From JBHJHP01 sp042219825 (GTDB lineage: Bacteria > Bacteroidota > Bacteroidia > Bacteroidales > UBA5342): a DNA stretch of 64,000 bases. The stretch is from NCBI RefSeq assembly GCF_042219825.1, contig NZ_JBHJHQ010000001.1:124001-188000 (forward strand), read 5' to 3'. Positions within the stretch are counted from its first letter, which is position 1. Each line of letters opens with the position of its first letter. The notes under the pieces are model-generated. The model worked only from the letters and a program-made list of their open reading frames with translations, ran no database searches and had not been told where the DNA came from. Position numbers and translations under genes: made by a program. This document shows, piece after piece, positions 10,449-19,555 of this stretch.

Positions 10449-10474
10449 TAAAACCCGGTTCTTACCGGGTTTTA
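10449..10474 (-). terminator. Intrinsic terminator of araA
   Basis: A perfect 10-bp stem (AAAACCCGGT / ACCGGGTTTT) closes a TCTT tetraloop 27 bp past the araA stop. On the minus strand it is followed by a run of eight T residues (A-tract 10441-10448 on the plus strand), the form of a rho-independent terminator. Confidence 0.85.
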
Positions 10475-10500
10475 TAAACAAATATTATTGTATGTGTATT

Positions 10501-11988
10501 TTATTTTACACCATTCGCTAAAAGATAGTACATGTCATTCCAGCGTAACTCTTTTTTGAATTCAGGAATGGTTGTATTATTATCTATTACGACAAGTTCC
10601 AGGCCAGCCATTTCAGCGAAGTCCTGGAAATATTCTTTGTTCAGTGCCATACTGAAGCTGGTATGATGTGCACCACCTGCAAATATCCACGCTGCAGCTC
10701 CGATTTCCAGATTTGGTTCCGGAATCCAGAATGCTCTTGCAACCGGTAATTTCGGAAGAGGGTTAGACTTGATACAGTTAACCGGGTTAACGATCAAACG
10801 CATTCTGCCGCCCATATCCACAACGGAGGCATTTACACCAGGTCCTTCCGGTACGTCAAATACAAGACGGGCAGGATCATCTTTGCCACCAATGCCTAAA
10901 GGATGAACCTCAATATTTGGTTTCCCTTTAGCGATGGAAGGACAAATTTCCAGCATGTGAGAACTTAAAATAGCCGGTTGAGCAGGATCCAAATGGTATG
11001 TATAGTCTTCCATGAAAGAACAACCACCTTCAAGACCCGTTGCCATCACTTTCATAATGCGCACCAGTGCTGATTGTTTCCAGTCACCTTCAGCACCAAA
11101 ACCATATCCCTGCTCCATTAAGCGTTGTGATGCAAGTCCGGGAAGTTGTTCCAGACCGTGAAGATCTTCAAAGTTGGTTGTAAATGCCTTGTAACCAAAT
11201 TTGTCCAAAAACTTCTTCATCCCAAGCTCTATTTTAGCCTGGTAACGAACATTTTTACTGGACATGTCTTCCAGATTATATTTTTCGTTGTATTCCTTAA
11301 CAACAGCGTCAATTTCTTCATCTTTTACATTATCCATGCTCTTAACAAGCTCACCTACACCATGTGCATTCACCTGCCAGCCAAACACTTTATTGGCTTC
11401 AACTTTGTCACCTTCAGTTACTGCAACGTAACGCATGTTATCACCAAAGCGACAAATTTTAAGATTCTTGGATTCATGATAACCAACTGCTGCTCTTGTC
11501 CATACAGCTAACTGATCCACAACTTTTTCATCCTGCCAGTGTCCAACAATTACCTTACGTTCCTTACGTAACCTTGTACAAATGAAACCAAATTCGCGGT
11601 CTCCATGTGCCGATTGATTCAGGTTCATAAAGTCCATATCGATTTCATTCCATGGAATATCCCGGTTGAACTGTGTGTGTAAATGTACAAATGGCTTGTT
11701 CAGTACGCTTAATCCATTGATCCACATTTTTGCAGGAGAGAAGGTATGCATCCAGGTTATTAAACCTATACAGTTCGGATTAGTATTGGCTTCAAGACAA
11801 CACGTGTAAATTTCGTCCGGAGTTTTTAAAACTGGTTTAAATACAATTTTAACGGGAATTTTGGGATTGTCATTGAATGCTTTTGCAATCTGTGCAGAAT
11901 GCTCATCAACCTGTTGAAGGGTCTTAGGTCCATATAAATGCTGACTACCTGTGATGAACCAAACTTCCAGACTTTTAAGATTTTCCAT
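10501..11988 (-). CDS. araA: L-arabinose isomerase
   Basis: A 495-aa enzyme that interconverts L-arabinose and L-ribulose, the first step of bacterial arabinose catabolism. It starts MENLKSLEVWFITGSQHLYG, the typical AraA N-terminus, and its length is normal for the family. The Mn2+/active-site residues corresponding to those of the E. coli enzyme are visible as Glu300 (GAEGDWK), Glu327 (FMEDYTYH), His344 (SSHMLEI) and a late His in GGAHHTS. A TTG-initiated extension to 12021 is rejected because a -7 promoter box lies only 9 bp upstream of it. No araB (kinase), araD (epimerase), transporter or AraR regulator is adjacent; the gene stands alone between a terminator and a divergent gltB. Regulation may be through the promoter box at 12030. 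Confidence 0.95.
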   Translation of the reverse strand: MENLKSLEVWFITGSQHLYGPKTLQQVDEHSAQIAKAFNDNPKIPVKIVFKPVLKTPDEIYTCCLEANTNPNCIGLITWMHTFSPAKMWINGLSVLNKPFVHLHTQFNRDIPWNEIDMDFMNLNQSAHGDREFGFICTRLRKERKVIVGHWQDEKVVDQLAVWTRAAVGYHESKNLKICRFGDNMRYVAVTEGDKVEANKVFGWQVNAHGVGELVKSMDNVKDEEIDAVVKEYNEKYNLEDMSSKNVRYQAKIELGMKKFLDKFGYKAFTTNFEDLHGLEQLPGLASQRLMEQGYGFGAEGDWKQSALVRIMKVMATGLEGGCSFMEDYTYHLDPAQPAILSSHMLEICPSIAKGKPNIEVHPLGIGGKDDPARLVFDVPEGPGVNASVVDMGGRMRLIVNPVNCIKSNPLPKLPVARAFWIPEPNLEIGAAAWIFAGGAHHTSFSMALNKEYFQDFAEMAGLELVVIDNNTTIPEFKKELRWNDMYYLLANGVK

Positions 11989-12029
11989 TTTAGTATATTT
12001 AATGTTGATTACTGATTTCAATTAAGCAA

Positions 12030-12037
12030 CAAAGATA
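12030..12037 (-). promoter_or_regulatory. -7 box of the araA promoter
   Basis: The minus strand reads TATCTTTG, an exact match to the Bacteroidota -7 element TAnnTTTG, about 42 bp upstream of the araA ATG. The expected TTG at -33 is not present, so the promoter may be weak or activator-dependent. A transcript would begin near 12026. Confidence 0.55.
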
Positions 12038-12160
12038 GTAAAAAGTTAAATGTAAATAATACACTTAAAAAATATTTTTCCTTTTCCTTGTTACGTTTCA
12101 TGTAAAATTGTTAAAACTGTTCTATAATATTGTTATAAAACATATATTGTAAATTTAATA

Positions 12161-12192
12161 TTTGGAACTTATAAGCATTTAGCCTATTTTTG
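12161..12192 (+). promoter_or_regulatory. gltB promoter with long leader
   Basis: TTTG at 12161-12164 and TATTTTTG at 12185-12192 are separated by 20 bp, matching the Bacteroidota -33/-7 consensus exactly. Transcription would start near 12196, giving a leader of about 140 nt before gltB. The leader contains a small inverted repeat (AACGG/CCGTT, 12211-12227) and no other recognisable element. The remaining ~120 bp between the araA and gltB promoters hold only A+T-rich sequence. Confidence 0.7.
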
Positions 12193-12335
12193 CGACAAAC
12201 TGTCAATAAAAACGGCCAAAAACCGTTAAATTTTGATATTTTGACAAGAGACAAGATTTTATCTTTTTGAAAAACACCATGTTAGGTGACGTTCTTTAAA
12301 ATATTTTTTTGACTGAGTTCCTAAAAAATTAGAGT

Positions 12336-15300
12336 ATGCAGAGTGGATTACCAAAAGCTCAGGGAATGTACCATCCCGCTAATGAGCATGACAATTGTGG
12401 CATCGGCTTTGTGGCTCATATCAAAGGACATAAATCCCAGGAAATAATCCAGAGGGGATTAGAGGTTCTTGTGAATATGACTCACAGGGGTGCAGAAAGT
12501 GCTGATAATAAATCAGGAGACGGAGCAGGTATCTTGGTGCAGGTACCACACGATTTTATCGTGTCGCAGGGAATAAAAGTTCCATCGCCCGGAAGATATG
12601 GTACCGGGTTAATGTTTTTGCCCAACGATCCGTATGAAGCGGATAGTTGCATGGGAGTATTTAACGAAACGGCAAAGGAAGAAGGTCTTCAAATCATTGG
12701 TTATCGTGATGTACCGGTAGACAGTACCGCGATAGGTGAGATTGCTATGCGCACAGAACCAAAGATTAAACAGGTTTTTGTTACAGGAAATCTGGAGCAG
12801 GATGTGCTCGAGCGCAAGATTTATGTGGTACGTAAAATCACAGAACGGAAGATTCGTGATTCCAAGTTTCAGGAAAAGGGTAAGTTTTATTTACCCAGTT
12901 TATCAACAAAAGTATTGGTTTACAAAGGGATGTTAACACCTGAACAGGTGGGGCAGTATTATCTAGACCTTAATCATCCTAAGTTTATCAGTGCCATTGC
13001 ACTGGTGCATTCACGCTTTTCTACCAATACATTCCCAACATGGGATTTGGCGCAGCCATTCAGGTTTATTGCACACAATGGTGAGATTAACACCATTCGT
13101 GGTAACCGTTTATGGATGCAGGCTCGTGAAGCGCTTCTGAAGTCTGACCTTCTCGGGGATGACCTTAAGAAAGTATTTCCTATCATTGAGCCGAACAAAA
13201 GTGACTCCGCGTCGCTTGACAATGCTATGGAATTTCTGTTCATGGCAGGAAGGTCTTTACCGCATGCACTCAGCATGCTGATCCCGGAATCTTTCAACGA
13301 AAAGAACCCGATTCCGGATAGCCTGAAAGCATTCTACGAATATCATTCCACCATTATGGAAGCATGGGATGGTCCAGCTTCCATTGTATTTTCCGATGGA
13401 CGTTATATTGGTGGAACGCTCGACAGAAACGGTTTAAGACCATCGCGTTATGTGATCACCAAGAACGACCTTATTGTTATGGGATCGGAAGTTGGTGTTC
13501 AGACATTTCCTGCTGAAGACATCGTATATAAAGGTCGTTTGCGTCCGGGTAAAATTTTGCTGGTCGACACTCAGTTTGGTATCATAATACCGGATGAGGA
13601 AATTAAGGCCGAATTGACAAGACGTAACCCTTATCAGAACTGGCTGAAAGAGAACCGAATGGAACTTGAAGATATTCAGGTTATTAAGCGGGTGCCTTCT
13701 CAGCTCGGTGATAAATACAGTGAATACCTTAAAGTTTTTGATTATTCAAAAGAAGATGTTAAGGATATTCTTGAACCTATGGCCATTAACGGTCAGGAAC
13801 CAACAGGTTCCATGGGTAATGATACGCCACTGGCCGTATTATCGCCCAATTCACAATTATTTTTCAACTATTTTAAACAGACATTTGCCCAGGTTACTAA
13901 TCCACCAATTGACTCAATTCGTGAAGGACTGGTAATGTCTCTAACCAATTATATTGGTTCAGTGAACCAGAATATTCTGGAAGAATCGCCGGACATTTGT
14001 AAGCTGATAAAATTTGATCAGCCTATTATTACAAATACGGACCTTGGCAAAATTAAAGATCTGAAGCATGAAGAGTTTTCTCATGTTACCCTGAAAATGA
14101 TGTTCCCGGCAAAAGAAGGGGAGAAAGGGTTGGAGAAAGCACTTGAAAATTTGTGTAAGGATGCTGAGAAAGCAGTTGACGAGAATAAAAATTATATTAT
14201 ACTTTCTGATCGTGCCATTGATCACGATCATATAGCTATTCCTTCACTGCTGGCGGTTTCAGCGGTTCATCACTACCTGATACGTGCAAAAAAACGTATG
14301 CAGACCGGTTTGATTGTTGAGACTGGTGAGGCCAGGGAAGTGAACCATTTTGCATTGTTGCTGGCTTATGGTGCATCGGTAGTTAATCCGTATGTAGCAT
14401 TCGCCGTTATTTGTGATCAGTGCGAAACCGGAAAAATTAAGATGGACTATCCAAAGGCCCGTGAAAATTATATCAAGGGTATAAGTAAAGGGCTTCTGAA
14501 GATCATGTCTAAAATGGGTATTTCTACGTTACGTTCATACCATGGTGCTCAAATGTATGAGGCTGTTGGCGTATCGCGGGATGTTGTTGAAAAGTACTTT
14601 ACAACAACCATGAGTCGTATTGGAGGTGTGGGATTGGAAGAAATTGCCAAGGAATCCATTATGCGTCATAATAAAGCTTATGATGTTATGACACCTGATA
14701 ATTTCCAGATGAATGGTACGTATGCTTACCGTCGTAACGGAGAGCATCATGCTTGGAACCCGGAAACCATTGGTTTATTGCAGTGGGCTACCAGCCATAA
14801 TGATTACGGAAAATTTAAAGAGTATTCACGTCTGATTGACAAACAAAACCGGCATGCATTCTTAAGAGGATCGTTCAAGGTTAAACGCAATCCTATTGAT
14901 ATTTCCGAAGTTGAGCCGGTAAGCGAAATTATGAAGCGCTTTATTACCGGAGCGATGTCATACGGTTCAATTTCCAAAGAAGCGCACGAAGCTCTGGCTG
15001 TAGCCATGAATAAAGTGGGCGGTAGAAGTAACACTGGTGAAGGTGGTGAAGATCCGTTGCGTTTCAATACACCGAAGCGTTCTTCTATCAAGCAGGTCGC
15101 ATCTGGTCGTTTTGGTGTGACCAACAACTATCTTGTGAATGCCGATGAAATTCAGATTAAAATAGCTCAGGGGGCAAAACCTGGTGAAGGTGGTCAGTTG
15201 CCCGGGCATAAGGTGAACCGGATTATTGCAAAGACCCGTAATTCAACACCGGGTATTACATTGATTTCACCTCCGCCGCATCACGATATTTATTCTATCG

Positions 15301-16844
15301 AGGATTTGGCTCAGCTGATCTATGACCTGAAATGTACTAACCCGGATGCCAAAATCTCAGTGAAGCTGGTTTCGGAAAATGGCGTAGGTACAATTGCTGC
15401 CGGTGTTTCTAAAGCACATGCCGACCTTATCATCATCTCTGGTGGTGATGGCGGAACCGGTGCTTCTCCGATCAGTTCTATTAAACATGCCGGTATGCCG
15501 GTTGAAGTTGGTCTGGCAGAAACACAGCAAACGCTGGTGATGAACAATCTTCGTGGTCGTGTTAAAATTCAGAGCGACGGACAGCTAAAAAACGGTACGG
15601 ATGTCATTAAGCTGGCATTACTCGGTGCTGAAGAATTTGGTTTTGCAACATCTGCACTTATCACACTCGGATGTATTATGATGCGTAAATGTCACCTGAA
15701 TACTTGTCCTGCCGGTATTGCCACACAAAATAAAGTACTGAGAAAACGTTTTATAGGTAAGTCTGAATTTGTGGTAAACTTCTTCCATTTTATTGCCCAG
15801 GAAGTCAGGGAGAACCTTGCTGAAATGGGATTCCGTAAAATGGATGAAATCATTGGACGAACAGATTTGATCGAGTTGGATACAGAAAATATTGGATGGA
15901 AAGCCAAGGGAATTGATCTTAAACCCTTGCTTTATTTCCCTGAAGAAGGAAAAACATTCGATATTCATAATACACACGATCAGGTACATAAGATTGATGA
16001 TGTGCTTGACAGAGAATTAATTAAACTGGCAAATCCAGCCATCAGAAGCAAGGAAAAAGTCTGGATTGCAAAAGATATCAAGAATACTGACCGTACCGTC
16101 GGTGCCATGTTATCGGGAGCAATCAGCAAGCGCTTTGGTGAAGAAGGCCTGCCGGCAAATACCATTAACTGTACTTTTACAGGGTCAGCCGGTCAGTCAT
16201 TCGGTGCCTTCCTTGTAAAAGGTGTCTCATTTCGACTGGAAGGTGATACCAACGATTACATAGCCAAAGGCCTTTCCGGAGGGCGTATTACCGTTGTTCC
16301 ACCGTCAGGTTCTAAATTTAAGCCTGAAGAGAACATCATTATCGGTAATACCTCGTTGTATGGTGCAACTGCCGGTGAAGTTTATATTCGTGGTGTTGCC
16401 GGTGAGCGTTTTGCCGTACGTAACTCGGGAGCAAGCGCCGTTGTGGAAGGAGCCGGAGACCACTGTTGTGAGTACATGACTGGTGGACGTGTGGTGGTGC
16501 TCGGTTCAACCGGACGTAACTTTGCTGCCGGTATGAGTGGTGGTATTGCTTATGTGCTGGATGAAAGAGGTGATTTTGATTTCTATTGTAATAAAGGTCT
16601 GGTTGAAATCGGTCCGCTGGAAGACAGGGCAGATATCACAGAACTACAGGAAATGATCAATAACCACCTGTTACATACCAACAGTGATAAGGCAAGAGAA
16701 ATTCTGGTGAACTGGTACGAGTATCTGCCGAAGTTTGTTAAGGTTATTCCGTTCGAATACAAGAAAGTAATGGAAGAGATGAAGATCAGGGAACTGAATA
16801 AGAAACTGAAACAGACAGAAGATACACCTTCGGTTCATTATTAA
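12336..16844 (+). CDS. gltB: Glutamate synthase large (alpha) subunit
   Basis: A 1502-aa GOGAT large subunit; it makes glutamate from glutamine and 2-oxoglutarate with electrons delivered by GltD. The first 20 residues form a short propeptide before Cys21 (HDNCGIGF), the N-terminal nucleophile of the class II glutaminase domain (about 21-430). A central linker domain and the FMN-binding synthase domain follow (about 840-1220, with SGGDGGTGASP). The 3Fe-4S ligands are Cys1113, Cys1119 and Cys1124 in CIMMRKCHLNTC. The C-terminal GXGXG beta-helix (about 1290-1480) is complete (GGRITVVPPSG, GGRVVVLGSTGRNFAAGMSGG). Length is normal. gltD follows after 58 bp, so they form an operon from the promoter at 12161. 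Confidence 0.97.
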   Translation: MQSGLPKAQGMYHPANEHDNCGIGFVAHIKGHKSQEIIQRGLEVLVNMTHRGAESADNKSGDGAGILVQVPHDFIVSQGIKVPSPGRYGTGLMFLPNDPYEADSCMGVFNETAKEEGLQIIGYRDVPVDSTAIGEIAMRTEPKIKQVFVTGNLEQDVLERKIYVVRKITERKIRDSKFQEKGKFYLPSLSTKVLVYKGMLTPEQVGQYYLDLNHPKFISAIALVHSRFSTNTFPTWDLAQPFRFIAHNGEINTIRGNRLWMQAREALLKSDLLGDDLKKVFPIIEPNKSDSASLDNAMEFLFMAGRSLPHALSMLIPESFNEKNPIPDSLKAFYEYHSTIMEAWDGPASIVFSDGRYIGGTLDRNGLRPSRYVITKNDLIVMGSEVGVQTFPAEDIVYKGRLRPGKILLVDTQFGIIIPDEEIKAELTRRNPYQNWLKENRMELEDIQVIKRVPSQLGDKYSEYLKVFDYSKEDVKDILEPMAINGQEPTGSMGNDTPLAVLSPNSQLFFNYFKQTFAQVTNPPIDSIREGLVMSLTNYIGSVNQNILEESPDICKLIKFDQPIITNTDLGKIKDLKHEEFSHVTLKMMFPAKEGEKGLEKALENLCKDAEKAVDENKNYIILSDRAIDHDHIAIPSLLAVSAVHHYLIRAKKRMQTGLIVETGEAREVNHFALLLAYGASVVNPYVAFAVICDQCETGKIKMDYPKARENYIKGISKGLLKIMSKMGISTLRSYHGAQMYEAVGVSRDVVEKYFTTTMSRIGGVGLEEIAKESIMRHNKAYDVMTPDNFQMNGTYAYRRNGEHHAWNPETIGLLQWATSHNDYGKFKEYSRLIDKQNRHAFLRGSFKVKRNPIDISEVEPVSEIMKRFITGAMSYGSISKEAHEALAVAMNKVGGRSNTGEGGEDPLRFNTPKRSSIKQVASGRFGVTNNYLVNADEIQIKIAQGAKPGEGGQLPGHKVNRIIAKTRNSTPGITLISPPPHHDIYSIEDLAQLIYDLKCTNPDAKISVKLVSENGVGTIAAGVSKAHADLIIISGGDGGTGASPISSIKHAGMPVEVGLAETQQTLVMNNLRGRVKIQSDGQLKNGTDVIKLALLGAEEFGFATSALITLGCIMMRKCHLNTCPAGIATQNKVLRKRFIGKSEFVVNFFHFIAQEVRENLAEMGFRKMDEIIGRTDLIELDTENIGWKAKGIDLKPLLYFPEEGKTFDIHNTHDQVHKIDDVLDRELIKLANPAIRSKEKVWIAKDIKNTDRTVGAMLSGAISKRFGEEGLPANTINCTFTGSAGQSFGAFLVKGVSFRLEGDTNDYIAKGLSGGRITVVPPSGSKFKPEENIIIGNTSLYGATAGEVYIRGVAGERFAVRNSGASAVVEGAGDHCCEYMTGGRVVVLGSTGRNFAAGMSGGIAYVLDERGDFDFYCNKGLVEIGPLEDRADITELQEMINNHLLHTNSDKAREILVNWYEYLPKFVKVIPFEYKKVMEEMKIRELNKKLKQTEDTPSVHY

Positions 16845-16902
16845 AAAGTGTTAGAAAATTTAATTGATTACAAGGGTTTGACCCGAATAAAAATATATTA
16901 AG

Positions 16903-18327
16903 ATGGGAAATCCAAAAGGTTTTATGGAAGTTGCCAAAAAAGATGGAGGATACCGACCGATTGAGGAGCGTATTGAGGACTTCAGTGAAGTGGAACAGAC
17001 GCTGAACGATGAGGATCGCAAACTTCAGGCTTCCAGATGTATGGATTGTGGTGTGCCTTTTTGCCACTGGGCTTGTACTGTAGCAAGTAAAATCCCGGAA
17101 TGGCAGGATGCACTTTACAGAGGAAATTATAAAGAAGCATATGAAATATTAACAGAGTCGAACGCATTTCCTGAATTTACGGGACGTATTTGTCCGGCTT
17201 TGTGCGAGAAATCATGTGTATTGAATATTCATAACGAATCGGTGACCATACGTGAGAATGAGTGCTCTGTTGCAGAGAAAGCATTTGCACTTGGGTATGT
17301 AGTGCCGAAGCCGCCCAAGGTGAGGACTGGCAAGAAAGTGGCCGTCATCGGTAGCGGACCGGCAGGTCTGTCAGCCGCTGAGCGACTGAATGCCTGGGGA
17401 CACTCGGTGACCGTTTTTGAAAAGGACGATGCCATTGGAGGTTTGTTGCGTTATGGTATACCGGATTTTAAACTGAGCAAGAAAGTTATTGACCGTCGCC
17501 TTGAGGTTCTGGTAGATGAAGGTGTTGAGTTTAAAACCAATACCAACGTGGGTGTGGATATAACCGGCGAACAACTGCTGAAAGAATATGATTCAGTAGT
17601 GTTGGCTATCGGTGCGATGAAACCCAGGGATCTGCCTGCGGAAGGACGTGATCTGGATGGAATACACTATGCAATGGACTTTCTGAAACAGCAGAACAAA
17701 GTAAACAGAGGTCAGAAATATGAGGCTAAAGAGCGTATTCTGGCAGAAAATAAAAACGTACTGGTAATAGGTGGTGGTGATACCGGTAGCGACTGTGTGG
17801 GAACTTCAATCCGTCAGAAAGCTAAAGCGGTTCGCCAGATCGAGATCATGCCAAAACCACCAACAAAACGTGCATTTGGTAATCCATGGCCTTACTGGCC
17901 AAATGTGATGAAGACTTCATCGTCACACGAGGAAGGTTGCGAGCGTGAATGGGCTTTGGCTACCAAACGTTTTATCGGAGAAAACGGAAAGGTAAAACAG
18001 GCTGAAGTTGTTACAGTGGAATGGCGTAAAAATTCAGACGGACGCATGGAAATGGTTGAAATACAGGGATCAAACAAGGTGATTGATTGTGACCTGGTTT
18101 TGCTTTCCATGGGTTTTGTACATTGTGTACACGAAGGACTTGTAAACGAACTTGGACTTGAACTTGACGGTAGAGGTAACATTAAAGTGAACGAAAACAG
18201 ACAATCCATCTCTAATGATAAGGTGTTTGCAGCGGGTGATGCCGCTATGGGTGCCAGTCTGGTTGTTCGTGCAATAGATGATGCCCGCCAGATGGCTGCA
18301 AAGGTTCACCAGTTTTTGAACGCATAA
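16903..18327 (+). CDS. gltD: Glutamate synthase small (beta) subunit, NADPH-dependent
   Basis: A 474-aa flavoprotein that passes electrons from NAD(P)H to GltB. The N-terminal Fe-S domain has cysteine clusters CMDCGVPFCHWAC and CPALCEKSC. The FAD-binding Rossmann motif is VIGSGPAGLSAAERL (around residue 150) and the nucleotide-binding motif of the second domain is VIGGGDTGSDCVGTS. The C-terminal FAD segment VFAAGDAAMGASLVVRAI is complete. Size and domain order match the proteobacterial-type GltD. It is the second gene of the gltBD operon and is followed by two consecutive terminator hairpins. Confidence 0.96.
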   Translation: MGNPKGFMEVAKKDGGYRPIEERIEDFSEVEQTLNDEDRKLQASRCMDCGVPFCHWACTVASKIPEWQDALYRGNYKEAYEILTESNAFPEFTGRICPALCEKSCVLNIHNESVTIRENECSVAEKAFALGYVVPKPPKVRTGKKVAVIGSGPAGLSAAERLNAWGHSVTVFEKDDAIGGLLRYGIPDFKLSKKVIDRRLEVLVDEGVEFKTNTNVGVDITGEQLLKEYDSVVLAIGAMKPRDLPAEGRDLDGIHYAMDFLKQQNKVNRGQKYEAKERILAENKNVLVIGGGDTGSDCVGTSIRQKAKAVRQIEIMPKPPTKRAFGNPWPYWPNVMKTSSSHEEGCEREWALATKRFIGENGKVKQAEVVTVEWRKNSDGRMEMVEIQGSNKVIDCDLVLLSMGFVHCVHEGLVNELGLELDGRGNIKVNENRQSISNDKVFAAGDAAMGASLVVRAIDDARQMAAKVHQFLNA

Positions 18328-18350
18328 TTTAGCGATTTTTCAAACGATAA

Positions 18351-18388
18351 AAAGAGCTGTTGCCGGTTTTCGGTAGCAGCTCTTTTGC
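18351..18388 (+). terminator. gltBD terminator 1
   Basis: The stem AAAGAGCTGTTGCCG pairs with CGGTAGCAGCTCTTT (one mismatch) around a GTTTT loop, 23 bp after the gltD stop, and ends in a T-rich run. Confidence 0.85.
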
Positions 18389-18396
18389 TTTTGTTG

Positions 18397-18432
18397 ATCC
18401 GGTAGATATACAAACTACCGGATTATTTTTTC
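18397..18432 (+). terminator. gltBD terminator 2
   Basis: A second hairpin, ATCCGGTAG / CTACCGGAT with a 9-nt loop, is followed by TATTTTTT. Placed immediately after the first, it makes a tandem terminator insulating gltBD from the etf operon. The remainder up to 18600 shows nothing recognisable. Confidence 0.75.
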
Positions 18433-18601
18433 GTATCGACCGGTATCAGCCGCCTATCTTTAATCAGAATCGATATAAACTACGTATTGCAGGCCAACCA
18501 TGAGAAGTACATGTTTTATGTAATAGGCAGATATTTAGATAATTATATAGGTTGTGTGGATTTTATGCTAAAGAACATGTCCTTTGTGCTCTTATGATAG
18601 C

Positions 18602-18631
18602 TTGCTTGAAATGGGTAGGCGACTATTTTTG
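18602..18631 (+). promoter_or_regulatory. Promoter of the etfBA-acyl-CoA dehydrogenase operon
   Basis: TTG at 18602-18604 and TATTTTTG at 18624-18631, spaced 19 bp, fit the Bacteroidota consensus. Predicted start of transcription is near 18635, leaving a 25-nt leader to the etfB ATG at 18660. Confidence 0.65.
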
Positions 18632-18659
18632 TGTGTTGTTTTTAAAAAACTGATACATT

Positions 18660-19532
18660 ATGGGTTTAAAAATTCTCGTATTGGCAAAACAGGTTCCCGA
18701 TACCAGAAATGTTGGGAAAGATGCCATGAAAGCAGATGGTACCGTAAACAGGGCCGCTCTGCCAGCCATCTTCAATCCTGAAGATTTGAATGCACTCGAA
18801 CAGGCGCTACGATTAAAAGATAAGTATGCCGGAGCCACAGTTTCCATCCTGACGATGGGACCGGGCCGTGCTTCTGAAATTATCCGTGAAGGTTTATACC
18901 GTGGTGCGGACAATGGTTTTCTGTTGACAGACCGTGCCTTTGCCGGTTCTGATACATTGGCCACTTCTTATGCACTGGCCAGAACAATAGAAAAAATCGG
19001 GCCGTTTGATCTGATCGTAGCCGGGCGTCAGGCAATTGATGGTGATACTGCACAGGTTGGTCCGCAGGTGGCTGAAAAACTTGGCATTCCACAGGTAACC
19101 TATTCAGAGGAGATTTTATCTGCCGAAAAGGGCAAGGTTGTTGTTAAACGCCGACTGGAGCGTGGTGTTGAAACCGTTGAAGGTCCGTTACCAATAGTGG
19201 TTACAGTGAATAGTTCAGCTGCTGCATGCCGTCCGAGAAATGCCCGTTTATTAATGAAATATAAACACGCCAAGACGGTTACCGAACGTGTGGACGAGAA
19301 TGAAGATTATATGGTGATGTACAGCGAAAGACCATACCTGAATATTCAGGAAGTGACGGCTGCTGATATCAAAGCCGAATCGGAACAACTCGGTTTATCC
19401 GGATCACCAACAAAGGTGAAAACAATTGAGAACATTGTATTTCAGGCTAAAGAATCTAAGATCCTTACTTCGAACGATGAAGATATCGAAGATCTGATGA
19501 AGGAACTGATTCTGAATCATACCATAGGTTAA
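18660..19532 (+). CDS. etfB: Electron transfer flavoprotein beta subunit
   Basis: A 290-aa ETF small subunit. The family pattern is visible throughout: ILVLAKQVPDTRNV at the N-terminus, FNPEDLNALEQALRLKD, the AMP/FAD-binding region DLIVAGRQAIDGDTAQVGPQVA (about residues 118-139), and the conserved RPRNARL segment. ETF carries electrons from acyl-CoA dehydrogenases to the respiratory chain, or takes part in electron bifurcation. It is the first gene of a three-gene operon with etfA (23-bp gap) and an acyl-CoA dehydrogenase, strongly suggesting that the ETF serves that enzyme. I cannot decide from the sequence alone whether this ETF is of the bifurcating type. Confidence 0.95.
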   Translation: MGLKILVLAKQVPDTRNVGKDAMKADGTVNRAALPAIFNPEDLNALEQALRLKDKYAGATVSILTMGPGRASEIIREGLYRGADNGFLLTDRAFAGSDTLATSYALARTIEKIGPFDLIVAGRQAIDGDTAQVGPQVAEKLGIPQVTYSEEILSAEKGKVVVKRRLERGVETVEGPLPIVVTVNSSAAACRPRNARLLMKYKHAKTVTERVDENEDYMVMYSERPYLNIQEVTAADIKAESEQLGLSGSPTKVKTIENIVFQAKESKILTSNDEDIEDLMKELILNHTIG

Positions 19533-19555
19533 ACCTCATCAGAAAACACAGGATT

